64,000 nt of DNA from Mycobacterium sp. AZCC_0083 (GCF_014202335.1 NZ_JACHGP010000029.1:1-64000), one strand, 5' to 3'. Shown: positions 52,284-61,850, numbered from the stretch's first letter. Made by a program: numbers and translations. Notes: generated by a model from the letters alone, not told the origin.

Positions 52284-53626
52284 TGAGGGGGCGTCTCGCG
52301 CGCATCGTGCTGGCCGTCGTGCTTGTCGGAATCGTTGCCGGAGGCGGATATTTGATCGTCCGGGCACATCAGCAAGTCGACCACGTCGAGGTGACCGCCT
52401 ACTTCGACAACAGCAATGGCGTGTTCGCCGGCGATGACGTGCGCATTCGAGGCGTCAACGTCGGCAAGATCGAGAAGATCGAACCCGAACCCTCACGGGT
52501 CAAGATCACCTTCTGGGTCGACGGGCAGTACCAGGTGCCCGCCGACGTCAAGGCGGTCATCCTCTCTCCCACATTGGTGACGGCGCGCGCAGTCCAGCTG
52601 ACGCCGCCGTATCGCACTGGGCCCACGTTGGAAAACCATGCCGTGATTCCCGAGCAGCGCACTGCAGTGCCAGTGGAGTGGGATGACGTGCGTGCTCAGC
52701 TTCAGCGGCTGGCCAACACGCTGCAACCCACCGAACCCGGCGGTGTGAGCACCCTGGGGTCATTGGTTCACACCACCGCCGACAATCTGCGCGGGCAAGG
52801 CGCGACCATCCGTGACTCGATCATCAAACTCTCCCAAACCCTTTCAGCGCTCGGAGACCACAGTGGTGACATCTTCAGCAGCGTGAAGAACCTCTCGGCT
52901 CTGGTGTCGGCGCTGCAGGACAGCACCGACCTACTAGGCGAACTCAACGGAAACCTGGCGTCCATAACGGCCTTGTTCGCCAACGATCCCAATGAGATCG
53001 CCAACGCGATCAGCGACCTCAATGATGTCGTGGGAGAAGTCAAAAGCTTCGTCGCCGAGAACCGTGAGAGCCTCGGAACCACGACCGACAAACTCGCATC
53101 AGTTTCGACCGCGTTGAGCCAGAGTCTCGATGACATCAAGCAGGCACTGCACATTCTCCCGACGGTTGCGGCCAACGCCGCCAATCTCTACCAGCCCGCT
53201 CAGGGCACGCTCAGCGGGATCGCGGCGGTCAACAACTTCTCCGATCCCCTCACGTTCCTGTGCGGAGCCATCCAAGCCGCGTCGCGCCTCGGCGCAGAAC
53301 AGTCGGCGAAGCTGTGCGTGCAGTACCTGGCACCCATCGTCAAGAACCGCCAATACAACTTCCCACCACTGGGATTCAACCCTCTGGTGGGTGCCAGCGC
53401 ACGCCCCAACGAGCTCACCTACAGCGAGGACTGGATGCACCCGGACTACATTCCGCCACAGGCCACACCCCCACCTGCCGCATCCCTGCCCGATCCTGCA
53501 GCGGCGATCGGCGAACCCCCGCTCGCAGCTGAAGCAGCGCAGGTCGCCGACGCCCCACCGGCCCGCCCCACCGATCCCGCCGCCGGACTGCCAGGCATGA
53601 TGATCCCACCAGGGGCGGGCTCGTGA
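52283..53626 (+). CDS. mceD: MceD
   Basis: A 447-residue Mce protein: anchor at about 5-25 (IVLAVVLVGIVAGGGYLIV), MCE domain (VRIRGVNVGKIEKIEPE at about 53-69), helices with repeated LSALVSALQDSTDLLGEL, and a Pro/Ala-rich tail after about 395. It starts at ATG 52283 (1-bp overlap) or GTG 52280. Confidence 0.9.
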   Translation: MRGRLARIVLAVVLVGIVAGGGYLIVRAHQQVDHVEVTAYFDNSNGVFAGDDVRIRGVNVGKIEKIEPEPSRVKITFWVDGQYQVPADVKAVILSPTLVTARAVQLTPPYRTGPTLENHAVIPEQRTAVPVEWDDVRAQLQRLANTLQPTEPGGVSTLGSLVHTTADNLRGQGATIRDSIIKLSQTLSALGDHSGDIFSSVKNLSALVSALQDSTDLLGELNGNLASITALFANDPNEIANAISDLNDVVGEVKSFVAENRESLGTTTDKLASVSTALSQSLDDIKQALHILPTVAANAANLYQPAQGTLSGIAAVNNFSDPLTFLCGAIQAASRLGAEQSAKLCVQYLAPIVKNRQYNFPPLGFNPLVGASARPNELTYSEDWMHPDYIPPQATPPPAASLPDPAAAIGEPPLAAEAAQVADAPPARPTDPAAGLPGMMIPPGAGS

Positions 53627-54780
53627 TGAGCATCCGTCGCCTCGCGGGCATCGTCTTCATCGCAGCCCTGGCCGCCGTGATGGCTACGGGCTGCGAATGG
53701 CGTGGACTGAACTCGTTCGCGCTGCCAGGAACCCAAGGCAACGGACCGGGATCGTTCACCATTGAGGCGCAACTGCCCGATGTCGACAGATTGCAACCCA
53801 ACTCGAGGGTGCGGGTCAACGACGTCACGGTCGGCTCCGTCTCCAAGATCGAACGCCAGGACTGGCACGCGTTGGTCACGATGACCCTCAACGGAGATGT
53901 CGTGCTGCCCGCGAATGCAACCGCATCCCTTGGCCAGACGAGCCTTCTCGGATCACTGCACATCGAGTTGGCCGCACCGGCGGATTCGCCCCCCGAAGGA
54001 CGGCTGCACCAAGGCTCGCTGATTCCACTGTCGGCGGGTAAGGCCTATCCGTCCACCGAACAGACCCTTGCGGCGGCCTCCGTCCTGCTCAACAACGGGG
54101 GGCTGGGTCAGGTCCAAGACATCACCCGTGCGCTCAGCACCGCGTTCGCCGGCCGCGAAGGAGACCTGCGCAGCCTGCTGTCACAGCTGGACACCTTCAT
54201 TGGCCGGGTGAACGAGCAGACCGACGACATCATCAGGGCCACGGACAGCCTCAACGGATTGGTCGCCCAACTCGCCGCCCAGAAGCCGGTCATCGACAAG
54301 GGGCTGGACACCATCCCAGATGCTCTGGCCGTGCTCAACAAGGAGCGCGACCACCTGATCGACGCCGTCACCGAACTCGGCAACTTCAGCGCCTTAGCGG
54401 CCGACTCCGTCAACCAAACCAAGACCTCCCTGGTTCAAGAACTCAAGGACTTGGGGCCGGTGCTGCAATCACTAGGTGACGCAGGCACGTCCATCACGCG
54501 ATCGCTCAACCTCATCACGACCTTCCCGTTTGCCAAGGATTCGCTCGCCAAGTGGTTCCGTGGGGACTACGCCAACGTCAGCCTCGTGGTCGACCTGACG
54601 CTGAGCCGGCTCGATGCCGCAATGTTCACCGGCACGAGATGGGAGTGCGATCTGACATGGCTGGAGATCCAATGGGGACGGACCATCGGTCAGCTTCCCA
54701 GCCCGTGCACCGGCAGCGCCCCGCCCAACGGCGCTGGCAATCCGTTGCTCGCTGCCTACCGCTACGACCAGGGGCAGTAG
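53626..54780 (+). CDS. mceE: MceE lipoprotein (LprK-type)
   Basis: A 384-residue Mce lipoprotein. The signal peptide ends in a lipobox (AVMATGCEW), with the lipidated Cys near residue 23. The MCE domain (VRVNDVTVGSVSKIERQ) and helical region follow. MceE is the lipoprotein member of all Mce operons and anchors the outer end of the conduit. It ends with YRYDQGQ and is followed by mceF after 3 bp. Confidence 0.9.
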   Translation: MSIRRLAGIVFIAALAAVMATGCEWRGLNSFALPGTQGNGPGSFTIEAQLPDVDRLQPNSRVRVNDVTVGSVSKIERQDWHALVTMTLNGDVVLPANATASLGQTSLLGSLHIELAAPADSPPEGRLHQGSLIPLSAGKAYPSTEQTLAAASVLLNNGGLGQVQDITRALSTAFAGREGDLRSLLSQLDTFIGRVNEQTDDIIRATDSLNGLVAQLAAQKPVIDKGLDTIPDALAVLNKERDHLIDAVTELGNFSALAADSVNQTKTSLVQELKDLGPVLQSLGDAGTSITRSLNLITTFPFAKDSLAKWFRGDYANVSLVVDLTLSRLDAAMFTGTRWECDLTWLEIQWGRTIGQLPSPCTGSAPPNGAGNPLLAAYRYDQGQ

Positions 54781-54783
54781 TAG

Positions 54784-56250
54784 ATGTACCTCAATAAGCG
54801 GGTCAGACGGCAACTGGCGCTCTTCAGCGCCGTGTCGGTGGTAGCGGTCGGCGTCATGGCGATTGGCTATCTGGATCTTCCCAACATGTGGTTCGGGGTC
54901 GGCCATTATCGAATCACCCTCCACCTGCCCGCGTCGGGCGGTCTGTACCGCAATGGCAACGTGACGTACCGCGGAGTCGAGGTCGGCCGCGTCGACGACG
55001 TCGTTCTGAGCCCCGCCGGAGTTGACGCCGTGCTTTCGTTGAACTCCGACACCAAGATTCCAGCAGACGTCGTCGGACAGGTGCACAGCCAAACGGCCGT
55101 CGGAGAGCAGTTCGTCGAGCTCGTCCCCCGTAGCGGTTCGGGGCCCTCGCTGAAGGACGGCGACGTCGTATCTGAGGATCGCACCACCCTGCCGCCCGAC
55201 ATCAACGCGATCCTCAGTGCGACAAACCGGGGACTGCAAGCCATCCCGCATGACGACCTCAAGACCGCGATCGACGAGTCCTACACCGCGGTAGGCGGAT
55301 TGGGTCCCGAGATCTCGCGCATCGTGAACGGAACTACCACCCTCGCGGCGGACGCGCGGCACAACCTGGATGCGCTGACCACCGTGATCGACCAGTCCAA
55401 ACCGATCCTGGACTCCCAGACCGAGACCTCGGGATCCATTCAGAGCTGGGCGGCCAACCTCGCCAACATCACCGGTCAGCTGAAGGCCCAGGACCCGGCG
55501 TTCAACGGGATTCTCGACAACGGGACAGCAGCGCTGGACGAGGGCCGCCAATTGTTGGACAGGTTGAAGCCAAGCCTGCCGGTCATGCTCGCCAATTTGG
55601 TCAGCCTCGAGCAAGTCGCGGTCACCTACCAGCCCGCACTTGAACAACTACTTGTCCTGCTTCCACCAGACGTGGAGATGCTGCAGGGATCCCAACTGGC
55701 CAACCGCAATACCAAGCAGGACTATAAGGGGCTCTATCTGTCGTTCAACCTGAACGCCAACCTGCCGCCGCCATGTACGACGGGATATCTCCCACCACAA
55801 CAGATCCGGCCACCCAGTGAGGTCGACTACCCCGACCGGCCGGCAGGCGACATGTACTGCCGTGTGCCGCAGGATTCGCCGCTGGATGTACGAGGTGCGC
55901 GCAACCTGCCCTGTCTGACTCGACCGGGCAAGCGGGCACCCACGGTGAAGATGTGTGAAAGCGACGATACATACATCCCCCTCAACGATGGCTACAACTG
56001 GAAGGGGGACCCGAACGCAACCTTATCCGGGCAACCGGTCCCTCAGTTGCCGCCGAGCGGCTCCGGATCGGCCGGTGGCGCGCCCGACTCGCAGCCAGCT
56101 CCGCCACCGATCGCGGTGGCCCACTACGACCCCGCCACCGGCACGTATACGGGGCCGGACGGTAGGCAGTACACACAGACCGACCTGAGTGAAAACGGAC
56201 AGCCCAAAGTATGGCAAGACCTGATGACGCCGCCGGCGCCGGCGCCATGA
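54784..56250 (+). CDS. mceF: MceF
   Basis: A 488-residue last Mce protein: anchor at about 10-30, MCE domain (VTYRGVEVGRVDDVVLSP at about 56-73), helical region to about 270, a Cys-containing domain (PPPCTTGYLPPQQ, DMYCRVP, NLPCLTRPG, KMCESDD), and a Pro/Gly-rich tail ending in a short YDPATGTYTGPDGRQY segment. The Cys-rich part and YTGPDG motif are usual for MceF. Confidence 0.9.
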   Translation: MYLNKRVRRQLALFSAVSVVAVGVMAIGYLDLPNMWFGVGHYRITLHLPASGGLYRNGNVTYRGVEVGRVDDVVLSPAGVDAVLSLNSDTKIPADVVGQVHSQTAVGEQFVELVPRSGSGPSLKDGDVVSEDRTTLPPDINAILSATNRGLQAIPHDDLKTAIDESYTAVGGLGPEISRIVNGTTTLAADARHNLDALTTVIDQSKPILDSQTETSGSIQSWAANLANITGQLKAQDPAFNGILDNGTAALDEGRQLLDRLKPSLPVMLANLVSLEQVAVTYQPALEQLLVLLPPDVEMLQGSQLANRNTKQDYKGLYLSFNLNANLPPPCTTGYLPPQQIRPPSEVDYPDRPAGDMYCRVPQDSPLDVRGARNLPCLTRPGKRAPTVKMCESDDTYIPLNDGYNWKGDPNATLSGQPVPQLPPSGSGSAGGAPDSQPAPPPIAVAHYDPATGTYTGPDGRQYTQTDLSENGQPKVWQDLMTPPAPAP

Positions 56251-56391
56251 CGGCGGCACGCAGAGCTGACGTCCAGGATGTCGTCTCGCCAGGGACATGT
56301 GTGGTCGCGTCAACACCTTGTAATAGTGCTGTTGTACAACAGCTTCAAGCCTTGTATGCGCCGTGGGCGTCGACTCCGTCTGCTGTCGGCA

Positions 56392-56967
56392 ATGAAACCC
56401 GATAGATCCGAATCGCGCGTGAGACGCGTCCTGCCGCGATGGCGGGATGGAGCGGGTCGGCAGATGGCGACTCGTGGTACCGCGATCCGAAGCCTTCTTG
56501 CCGCGGCCGTGCTGATTCCCGCGGCGACACTCACCTCCATGCTGGGACAACCATTCGCGATCTCGGCCATCGCCAGCACATCAGCGATCATTCTGCATGC
56601 TCCACGGCGATACCATGAACGGCCCCAACGGATCCTGGCATGCTACGTAGCCGGGATCGCCATCTCCGTTCCGATCTCATTGGTGGGCGCGGGCGTTGGA
56701 CTACCCGTGCTATTGGCTGCCGCCGTCGCCACGGTCATCATCGTCGCCACGCCGCCGGGGCGAGTGCATCCGCCGACGGCATGTATACCGCTGGCGATCA
56801 CCCCGCACGCGATCCAACCACTCGCGCTGCTGGGGCGCTGGCTGTCATTCGGCGGATTGGCGGCGGCATGCCTGGCGTTACTGTGGCTGCTCACCGTTGA
56901 ACCGCAGTCGCGCAGTCGTCGCAGCTCCATTGATCACCCGGAAAGACCATGCACCACAGGGACATAG
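56392..56967 (+). CDS. HPP-family membrane protein
   Basis: A 191-residue membrane protein of the HPP family. The family name motif is seen in RVHPPTACIPLAI (about residue 125). Four helices are likely: about 30-48, 50-65, 84-115 and 150-175. The start is unsure: ATG 56392 and ATG 56464 are both possible and the frame is open to 56278. HPP proteins in other bacteria act in nitrite or small-molecule transport. It lies 142 bp after mceF in the same direction, so it may be co-transcribed with the importer. Confidence 0.72.
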   Translation: MKPDRSESRVRRVLPRWRDGAGRQMATRGTAIRSLLAAAVLIPAATLTSMLGQPFAISAIASTSAIILHAPRRYHERPQRILACYVAGIAISVPISLVGAGVGLPVLLAAAVATVIIVATPPGRVHPPTACIPLAITPHAIQPLALLGRWLSFGGLAAACLALLWLLTVEPQSRSRRSSIDHPERPCTTGT

Positions 56968-57080
56968 TTGCGGACTTGACGTTTCGCCATCGGGCCGGAG
57001 CCAGGGATGACCAACAGTGCGCCATTGACGAGGTGCGGGAACGGATACCTGAAAGGCAGGCTACGAAATGATTAGCATCA

Positions 57081-57098
57081 CTTGCACACGCAAGCAAC
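57081..57098. promoter_or_regulatory. CTTGC-N8-GCAAG palindrome, site 9 (mas genes)
   Basis: CTTGCACACGCAAGCAAC, 131 bp upstream of the first Mce-associated gene. The right arm ends in GCAAC. The sequence after it to 57236 encodes a hydrophobic peptide (SLVLSLAIAWGFVYGAVL) in one frame that ends in TAG; I could not tie that to a family. Confidence 0.5.
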
Positions 57099-57228
57099 GA
57101 TATTGGTTCCACGACGTCCCTGGTCCTGTCGCTGGCCATCGCATGGGGTTTCGTGTACGGGGCGGTCCTGAGGTGGCCGTTGGGCTTGGCGGGGGATGGC
57201 CCGCTATTGGCCTATCTGGTGCGAGGGA

Positions 57229-58014
57229 ATGGGTAGACGCGTGGTGAATCGACTTTCGAGGTGGGCTGGCGTCAAGGGCCAAGGGCGGGGGAGTGCGTCG
57301 GTTGCTGCTGAGCCGGTCGACAGTGATATCCAACCTGAATCGCCGACCGCATCGCCTAATGGCGGTGGAGACGGAGACGGCATAGCGGGAGACGGTATTG
57401 GGATCGCCGAGACCGCCTCGGGCAATGACCCGTCTCCTGACGCGCCGAACCCGACTGCGCCGGATGTCGACGACGCGAAGCCGACAGATTCCGTTGCCGA
57501 GGACTCAGGGCACACCACCGCGGCGATTACCGCCAATGGGCGTCGTTTGGCATGGCTTGCTTCGGTGTTGATTGTCGCGGTGTTGGGCGGGCTTGCGGGC
57601 TATCTGGGCTACCGCGGACATCAGATGCAGGCGACCGCTCACCAGCGTGAGGTCTTCTTGTCGGTGGGTCGTCAAGCGGCGATCAATCTGACGACGATCA
57701 GCTACACCGAGGCTGAGGCCGACGTCGCGCGGATCCTGGATTCGGCGACCGGGACCTTTCATGACGACTTCCAACAGCGGTCCCAGCCGTTCATCGATGT
57801 CGTCAAACGGGCGCAATCCACATCACAGGGCAGTGTGACGGCGGCCGGTTTGGCATCGGTCGACGGGGATCGGGCCCAAGTGATTGTTGCCGTGTCGGTG
57901 AAGACGGCCAATGCCGGTGTCCCCGAACGGCAACCGCGCGGTTGGCGCATGCGCTTGGACGTCGAGAAAGTCGGTGACACTGCAAAGGTGTCTGACGTGC
58001 AGTTCGTCCCGTGA
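57229..58014 (+). CDS. Mce-associated membrane protein (Mas), first
   Basis: A 261-residue Mce-associated protein: an acidic, disordered cytoplasmic N-terminus (residues 20-100, rich in D, G, P and A), one membrane helix (LAWLASVLIVAVLGGLAGYL at about 107-126), then a SnoaL/NTF2-like extracytoplasmic domain (YTEAEADVARILDSATGTFHDDF and VVKRAQSTSQGSVTAAGLASVDG). Such proteins follow mce operons and stabilise or assist the transporter. The start between 57229 and 57244 is uncertain. Confidence 0.84.
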   Translation: MGRRVVNRLSRWAGVKGQGRGSASVAAEPVDSDIQPESPTASPNGGGDGDGIAGDGIGIAETASGNDPSPDAPNPTAPDVDDAKPTDSVAEDSGHTTAAITANGRRLAWLASVLIVAVLGGLAGYLGYRGHQMQATAHQREVFLSVGRQAAINLTTISYTEAEADVARILDSATGTFHDDFQQRSQPFIDVVKRAQSTSQGSVTAAGLASVDGDRAQVIVAVSVKTANAGVPERQPRGWRMRLDVEKVGDTAKVSDVQFVP

Positions 58015-58045
58015 GTAGCCACGTCGACACGAAAGGTAGGTCTGC

Positions 58046-58684
58046 GTGGTGAGCACAGCAGTCGGCGATGAGACATCTCAGGAAACGCCCGACGATGCGA
58101 TCGTCGGTTCTAATGCCGACGACGCACACCCATCTGACGATACCGACGACCTACCGCCCGACGATGGTCGTAAGGGCGACGCAGGCTCCGGTGATCGGGG
58201 CCGACGTTGGGCGCGTGTGATCGCCTCCGGGCTGTTGCCCGCGGTGGCGTTCGCGCTCGCCGGTGGTGCTGGATACCTTAAATGGCAACATGATTCGGCC
58301 CGCGCCGCCGAAGCTGCGCAGAGCCAGTCGGTGGCCGCGGCCACCGACAGCAGCATCGCGTTGCTGTCCTACCAACCTGACACCGTCGGCAAGCAGCTGA
58401 CGGCCGCCGCCGACCGACTCACCGGCGCCTTCCGCGACTCCTATGGCGCTCTGATCCGTGACGTCGTTATACCCGGAGCCCAACAGAAGCACATCTCGGC
58501 GGTGGCGACTGTGCCCGCGGCGGCGTCAATGTCGGCCAGTCCAAACCATGCCGTGGTGTTGGTGTTCGTCGACCAGTCCCTCATCGTCGGGACCGATGCG
58601 CCCACCAGCACCGCCTCCAGCGTGAAGGTGACCCTTGACAAGGTTGGCGCGCGATGGCTGATCTCAGACTTCGTGCCGGTGTAA
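58046..58684 (+). CDS. Mce-associated membrane protein (Mas), second
   Basis: A 212-residue paralogue-like protein: acidic N-terminus (about 1-50, DDxxPDD-type), one membrane helix (VIASGLLPAVAFALAGGAGYL at about 54-75), and a periplasmic alpha-beta domain (DRLTGAFRDSYGALIRDVVIPGAQQKHISAVATV...). It starts at GTG 58046, 31 bp after the first Mas gene, with GAAAGGTAGG upstream. The two together form the usual Mas pair of an mce locus. Confidence 0.84.
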   Translation: MVSTAVGDETSQETPDDAIVGSNADDAHPSDDTDDLPPDDGRKGDAGSGDRGRRWARVIASGLLPAVAFALAGGAGYLKWQHDSARAAEAAQSQSVAAATDSSIALLSYQPDTVGKQLTAAADRLTGAFRDSYGALIRDVVIPGAQQKHISAVATVPAAASMSASPNHAVVLVFVDQSLIVGTDAPTSTASSVKVTLDKVGARWLISDFVPV

Positions 58685-58757
58685 ACCCAACGGCCGGCGT
58701 CCCATGACCAACGCGACCCCTATCGCGGCGTTGAGCGACTCAACCGGGTGTCAACAG

Positions 58758-59832
58758 TCACACGGCCGAGGTCGGGGTTGAGCCAGTCAGGTCGCTGTCG
58801 TGGTTGAGCATGTCGCGGACCAGCGGAATGACTTCGTTGCCGTAGAGCTGGATGCAACGCATCATGTTCTGATGTGACAGCGGGCCGGCGCTGTACTTCA
58901 TGTCGAATCGCGTCACACCGAGAGCCGTGACGGTCTCGGCGATCCGCCGTGCCACGGTCTGGGGTGAGCCGACGTACAAAGAGCCACGGGCGGTCTCGCG
59001 ATCAAACTCCGAGCGCTGCATGGGCGGCCAGCCGCGGTCCCTTCCAACGCGATCCCGCATGACCTTGTAGGCGGTCCAGAACTCCTCGCGTGCCTGCTCG
59101 TCTGTTGCCGCCACATATCCGGGTGAATGCATCCCGACAGGTTGCGGCGGCCTCTCCAGTGCCTGGTAGGCACGGACATGCAGATCGATGTATGGCAGGA
59201 ACCGCTTCGGATCACCGCCGATGATGGCAAGCATCAAGGGCAGGTCGTAGCGGGCAGCGCGGACCACGGATTCCGCGCTGCCGCCGACCCCAATCCATGT
59301 CCTGAGCGGCCCATGCTCGACGGGCGGGAAGACGTCTTGGTTGGTCAACGGAGGGCGCAATTGGCCCTGCCAGGTGATGGGCTGCTGCTTCAGTAGCGCG
59401 GCAAACAGATCGAGCTTCTCGTCGAACAGCTCTTCATACTGGTCGAGCGAAAAGCCGAAAAGGCGGAAAGGATTCGGTGAACGAGCCTCGGCCGAGAATG
59501 GCCTCGGCGCGTCCGTTCGATGCTGCGTCAAGTGTGGCAAAGCGTTCAAACACGCGAATGGGATCGTCCGAACTCAAGACGGTGGTGGCCGAACCCAGCC
59601 GGATTCGCTTGGTGCGCGATGCGATCGCCGCCAGCACGATTTCAGGTGCGGTAACGGCGAAATCCGCGCGATGATGTTCGCCGATCCCGATGAAGTCGAC
59701 GCCCAGTTCGTCGGCCAGCGCCGCCTGATCGATGAGATTCCTGATCACGACGGCGTGCGGGAGCAGCGCACCGTCGACGTCGGCGGTGACGTCGCCAAAG
59801 GTGTGCAATCCCATGTCAAGATTAGTGGTCAC
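58758..59832 (-). pseudogene. LLM-class flavin oxidoreductase with a one-base frameshift
   Basis: Two overlapping minus-strand frames make one protein of about 355 residues. The first (59832 to about 59462) reads MGLHTFGDVTADVDG, GIGEHHRADFAVTAPEIVLAAIA and GRAEAILGRGSFTESFP. The second continues LFGFSLDQYEELFDEKLDLFAALL to the end at 58758. The join would be perfect if one C of CCGCCTTTT (near 59462 on the minus strand) were removed. Every other segment is intact, so the gene is either a recent pseudogene or a base-call error. It is a luciferase-like flavin enzyme, substrate unknown. Confidence 0.8.
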
Positions 59833-59928
59833 GTGTCCGCATCGTCCTTTCCCAATCTTGAACGGCCCCCATGGGGGAGCGACTCGTAAGGCGACGCGGT
59901 CATTGAGCGGTCACCTGGGAGACGTGCA

Positions 59929-61056
59929 TTAGCCGGCGTCGTGCCCGGCTGGGACTCGCTCACCCTCGGGCACCGGCCCGGGTGGCGTCCCCTCTCCGAA
60001 TGGGCGACCCCCCAACGCCTCTCGGCCGTGTGGAATGTGCCAATTGTTGAGCTCGGGGCCTTTGGGCACGATCCGGGTCGGATTGATGTCGGCGTGCACT
60101 ACGTAGTAGTGCTGCTTGATCTGTGCGAAGTCGATGGTGTCGCCGAAGCCTGGCGTCTGGAACAGATCGCGGGCGTATGCCCACAGCACCGCCATCTCCG
60201 ACAGCTTGTGTCGGTTGCATTTGAAGTGGCCATGGTAAATGGAGTCGAAGCGGGCCAGCGTAGTGAACAGCCGGACATCGGCCTCGGTGATGGTGTCGCC
60301 AACGAGGTAGCGCTGATTCGCCAGTCGGTCGGATAGCCAGTCCAGCGCGGTGAACAGCCGGTCGTAGGCCGCCTCGTAGGCCAGCTGTGAACCGGCGAAA
60401 CCGCACCGGTAGACACCGTCGTTGATGTCGACGTAGATGCGCCGGGCGATGTCGTCGATCTCATCGCGCAAGTGCTCGGGGTACAGCTGTGGTGCCTCGG
60501 CGCGGTGGTGGGCCTCCCACTCGGTGGACAGATCCAGCGTCATCTGCGCAAAGTCGTTGGTCACCACCATGCCGGTTGGTACTTCGACGATGGCTGGCAC
60601 CGTGATGCCCTTCGGATAGTTCGGGATACGCGCGAAGTAAGCGTCCTGCAGCCGCGCGATCTTCAACACGGGGTCCACCCCGCCCGTGTCGAGGTCAAAG
60701 GTCCAACTGCGCTTGTCATGCGTGGGACCGCAGAACCCGATCGACAGCACTTCCTCCAGACCCAGCAGTCGGCGCACGATCATCGCGCGATTCGCCCACG
60801 GGCAGGCTCGCGCGACTATCAGCCGATAGCGGCCGGGTTCGACCGGGAACCCGTCGCGACCATCACTGGTGATGCGAGTGGTGATGTACTGCGTGTCACG
60901 ATCAAACTCGCCGCCCGCCGACACATAGGCTTCGTCGTCCTGGCCTTCGAACCGCGTACCCCTTGGTGTTGCCTTGCGGTCGGAGACGATCGGTTTGCCA
61001 TAAGTCAAGGTTCTGCTCCGCCGCTGATTTCGCGCGTTCCCATACCGTGGGTTCAT
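59929..61056 (-). CDS. Glutathionyl-hydroquinone-reductase-like protein (Xi-class GST fold)
   Basis: A 375-residue protein with the catalytic Cys in RACPWANRAMIVRRLLG (about residue 85) and the Xi-class features DGVYRCGFAGSQLAYEAAYDRLFTALDWL (about 215-245), TEADVRLFTTLARFD, and HYYVVHADINPTRIVPKGP. In other bacteria these reductively split glutathionyl-hydroquinones. Mycobacteria use mycothiol in place of glutathione, so the thiol partner is probably different. Its proximity to hydroquinone-type catabolism is suggestive. ATG 61056 is used, with no strong ribosome site. Confidence 0.86.
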   Translation of the reverse strand: MNPRYGNARNQRRSRTLTYGKPIVSDRKATPRGTRFEGQDDEAYVSAGGEFDRDTQYITTRITSDGRDGFPVEPGRYRLIVARACPWANRAMIVRRLLGLEEVLSIGFCGPTHDKRSWTFDLDTGGVDPVLKIARLQDAYFARIPNYPKGITVPAIVEVPTGMVVTNDFAQMTLDLSTEWEAHHRAEAPQLYPEHLRDEIDDIARRIYVDINDGVYRCGFAGSQLAYEAAYDRLFTALDWLSDRLANQRYLVGDTITEADVRLFTTLARFDSIYHGHFKCNRHKLSEMAVLWAYARDLFQTPGFGDTIDFAQIKQHYYVVHADINPTRIVPKGPELNNWHIPHGREALGGRPFGEGTPPGPVPEGERVPAGHDAG

Positions 61057-61850
61057 GAGACGGGTGGTACCGCGACCTGATCGCGGTCGTCGTCGGTCTG
61101 TCGCGTGTCGCGGAACTCGACAGGTGTCAAACGGTGGCGGGTAAAGGTGAAGTGCCAGGCTCTGTGCGGCAGGTAAAGCCCGAACTCGATCGTAGAACCG
61201 TCATCGTCACTACGCCTCACGCACGCAGTAAGCGGCCGTCGACTGTCAACCGCCGACGCGCAGTGGTGAGTTCGACCGCCGGCCCGTCTCGCTAGCCGGC
61301 CGTCCGGGGTTTGCCGGCGAGCGGGTCTCATCGCGTCTCCCTACGGTTCGTCATCGCATATTCTCTGCATGCGCAAGCAAGCATATCGGTAGATCGGGCT
61401 CTCGACCAAGCAGCTGGCCAAGTACGCGGGCTCAGCGACCGTGAGATCACCACATCGGTCGCAGCAATGCCGACTCGCCACTTGCCTGACGGCGCGATAC
61501 CTCAGGCGTCCTTGGACGGCGTACGGGACGAAGTGGTGTTGGGGGCGCCGCGCTGAGCGGCCGCACGAGCAGAAGGGGTGCGGTGCGCGGCGAACGTGCC
61601 GAAGCCCACGGCGGGTCCTCCTCAGCACGGCGACCGACCGCTCGCTCGAGTAGACTGAGCAGCGCCTCAAGCGCTCTCAAGTGCTTCCAGTCAGCCTCTC
61701 AAGCGCAACGGGTGTAGCGAACGAAGGTAAAGGAGGATCGCCTCATGTCCAGCATGAGTACGCCGTGTGAGCGGTGGACACGGCAGCGATGGGGCCGGTC
61801 AAGCGGCATCGCACGGCCTGTCCTCCGCGTGTGCGCGGGTAGGTGCACTC
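61057..61850. other. 794-bp non-coding region with an operator
   Basis: No convincing gene. It carries the palindrome at 61364-61381 and a 61640-61710 stretch with repeated CTCAAG blocks (GCGCCTCAAGCGCTCTCAAG then CTCTCAAGCGC). The short frames in both directions have random-like composition. Confidence 0.6.
61364..61381. promoter_or_regulatory. CTTGC-N8-GCAAG palindrome, site 10
   Basis: TCTGCATGCGCAAGCAAG, with intact right arm and core GCATGCGCAAGCAAG shared in part with 5366-5383. It lies between the divergent glutathionyl-hydroquinone-reductase-like and TetR genes, about 310 bp from the former and 470 bp from the latter. Confidence 0.5.

Noticed and set aside
50931..52367. 478-residue minus-strand frame opposite mceC
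   Set aside because: Arg-rich antisense translation of the mceC Pro-rich and helical regions.
3302..61381. Palindrome as the KstR2 or KstR sterol-regulator site
   Set aside because: As I recall it, KstR2 sites have CAAG before CTTG with two bases between. Here the order is CTTGC...GCAAG with eight bases between, and no sterol ring-degradation genes are present.
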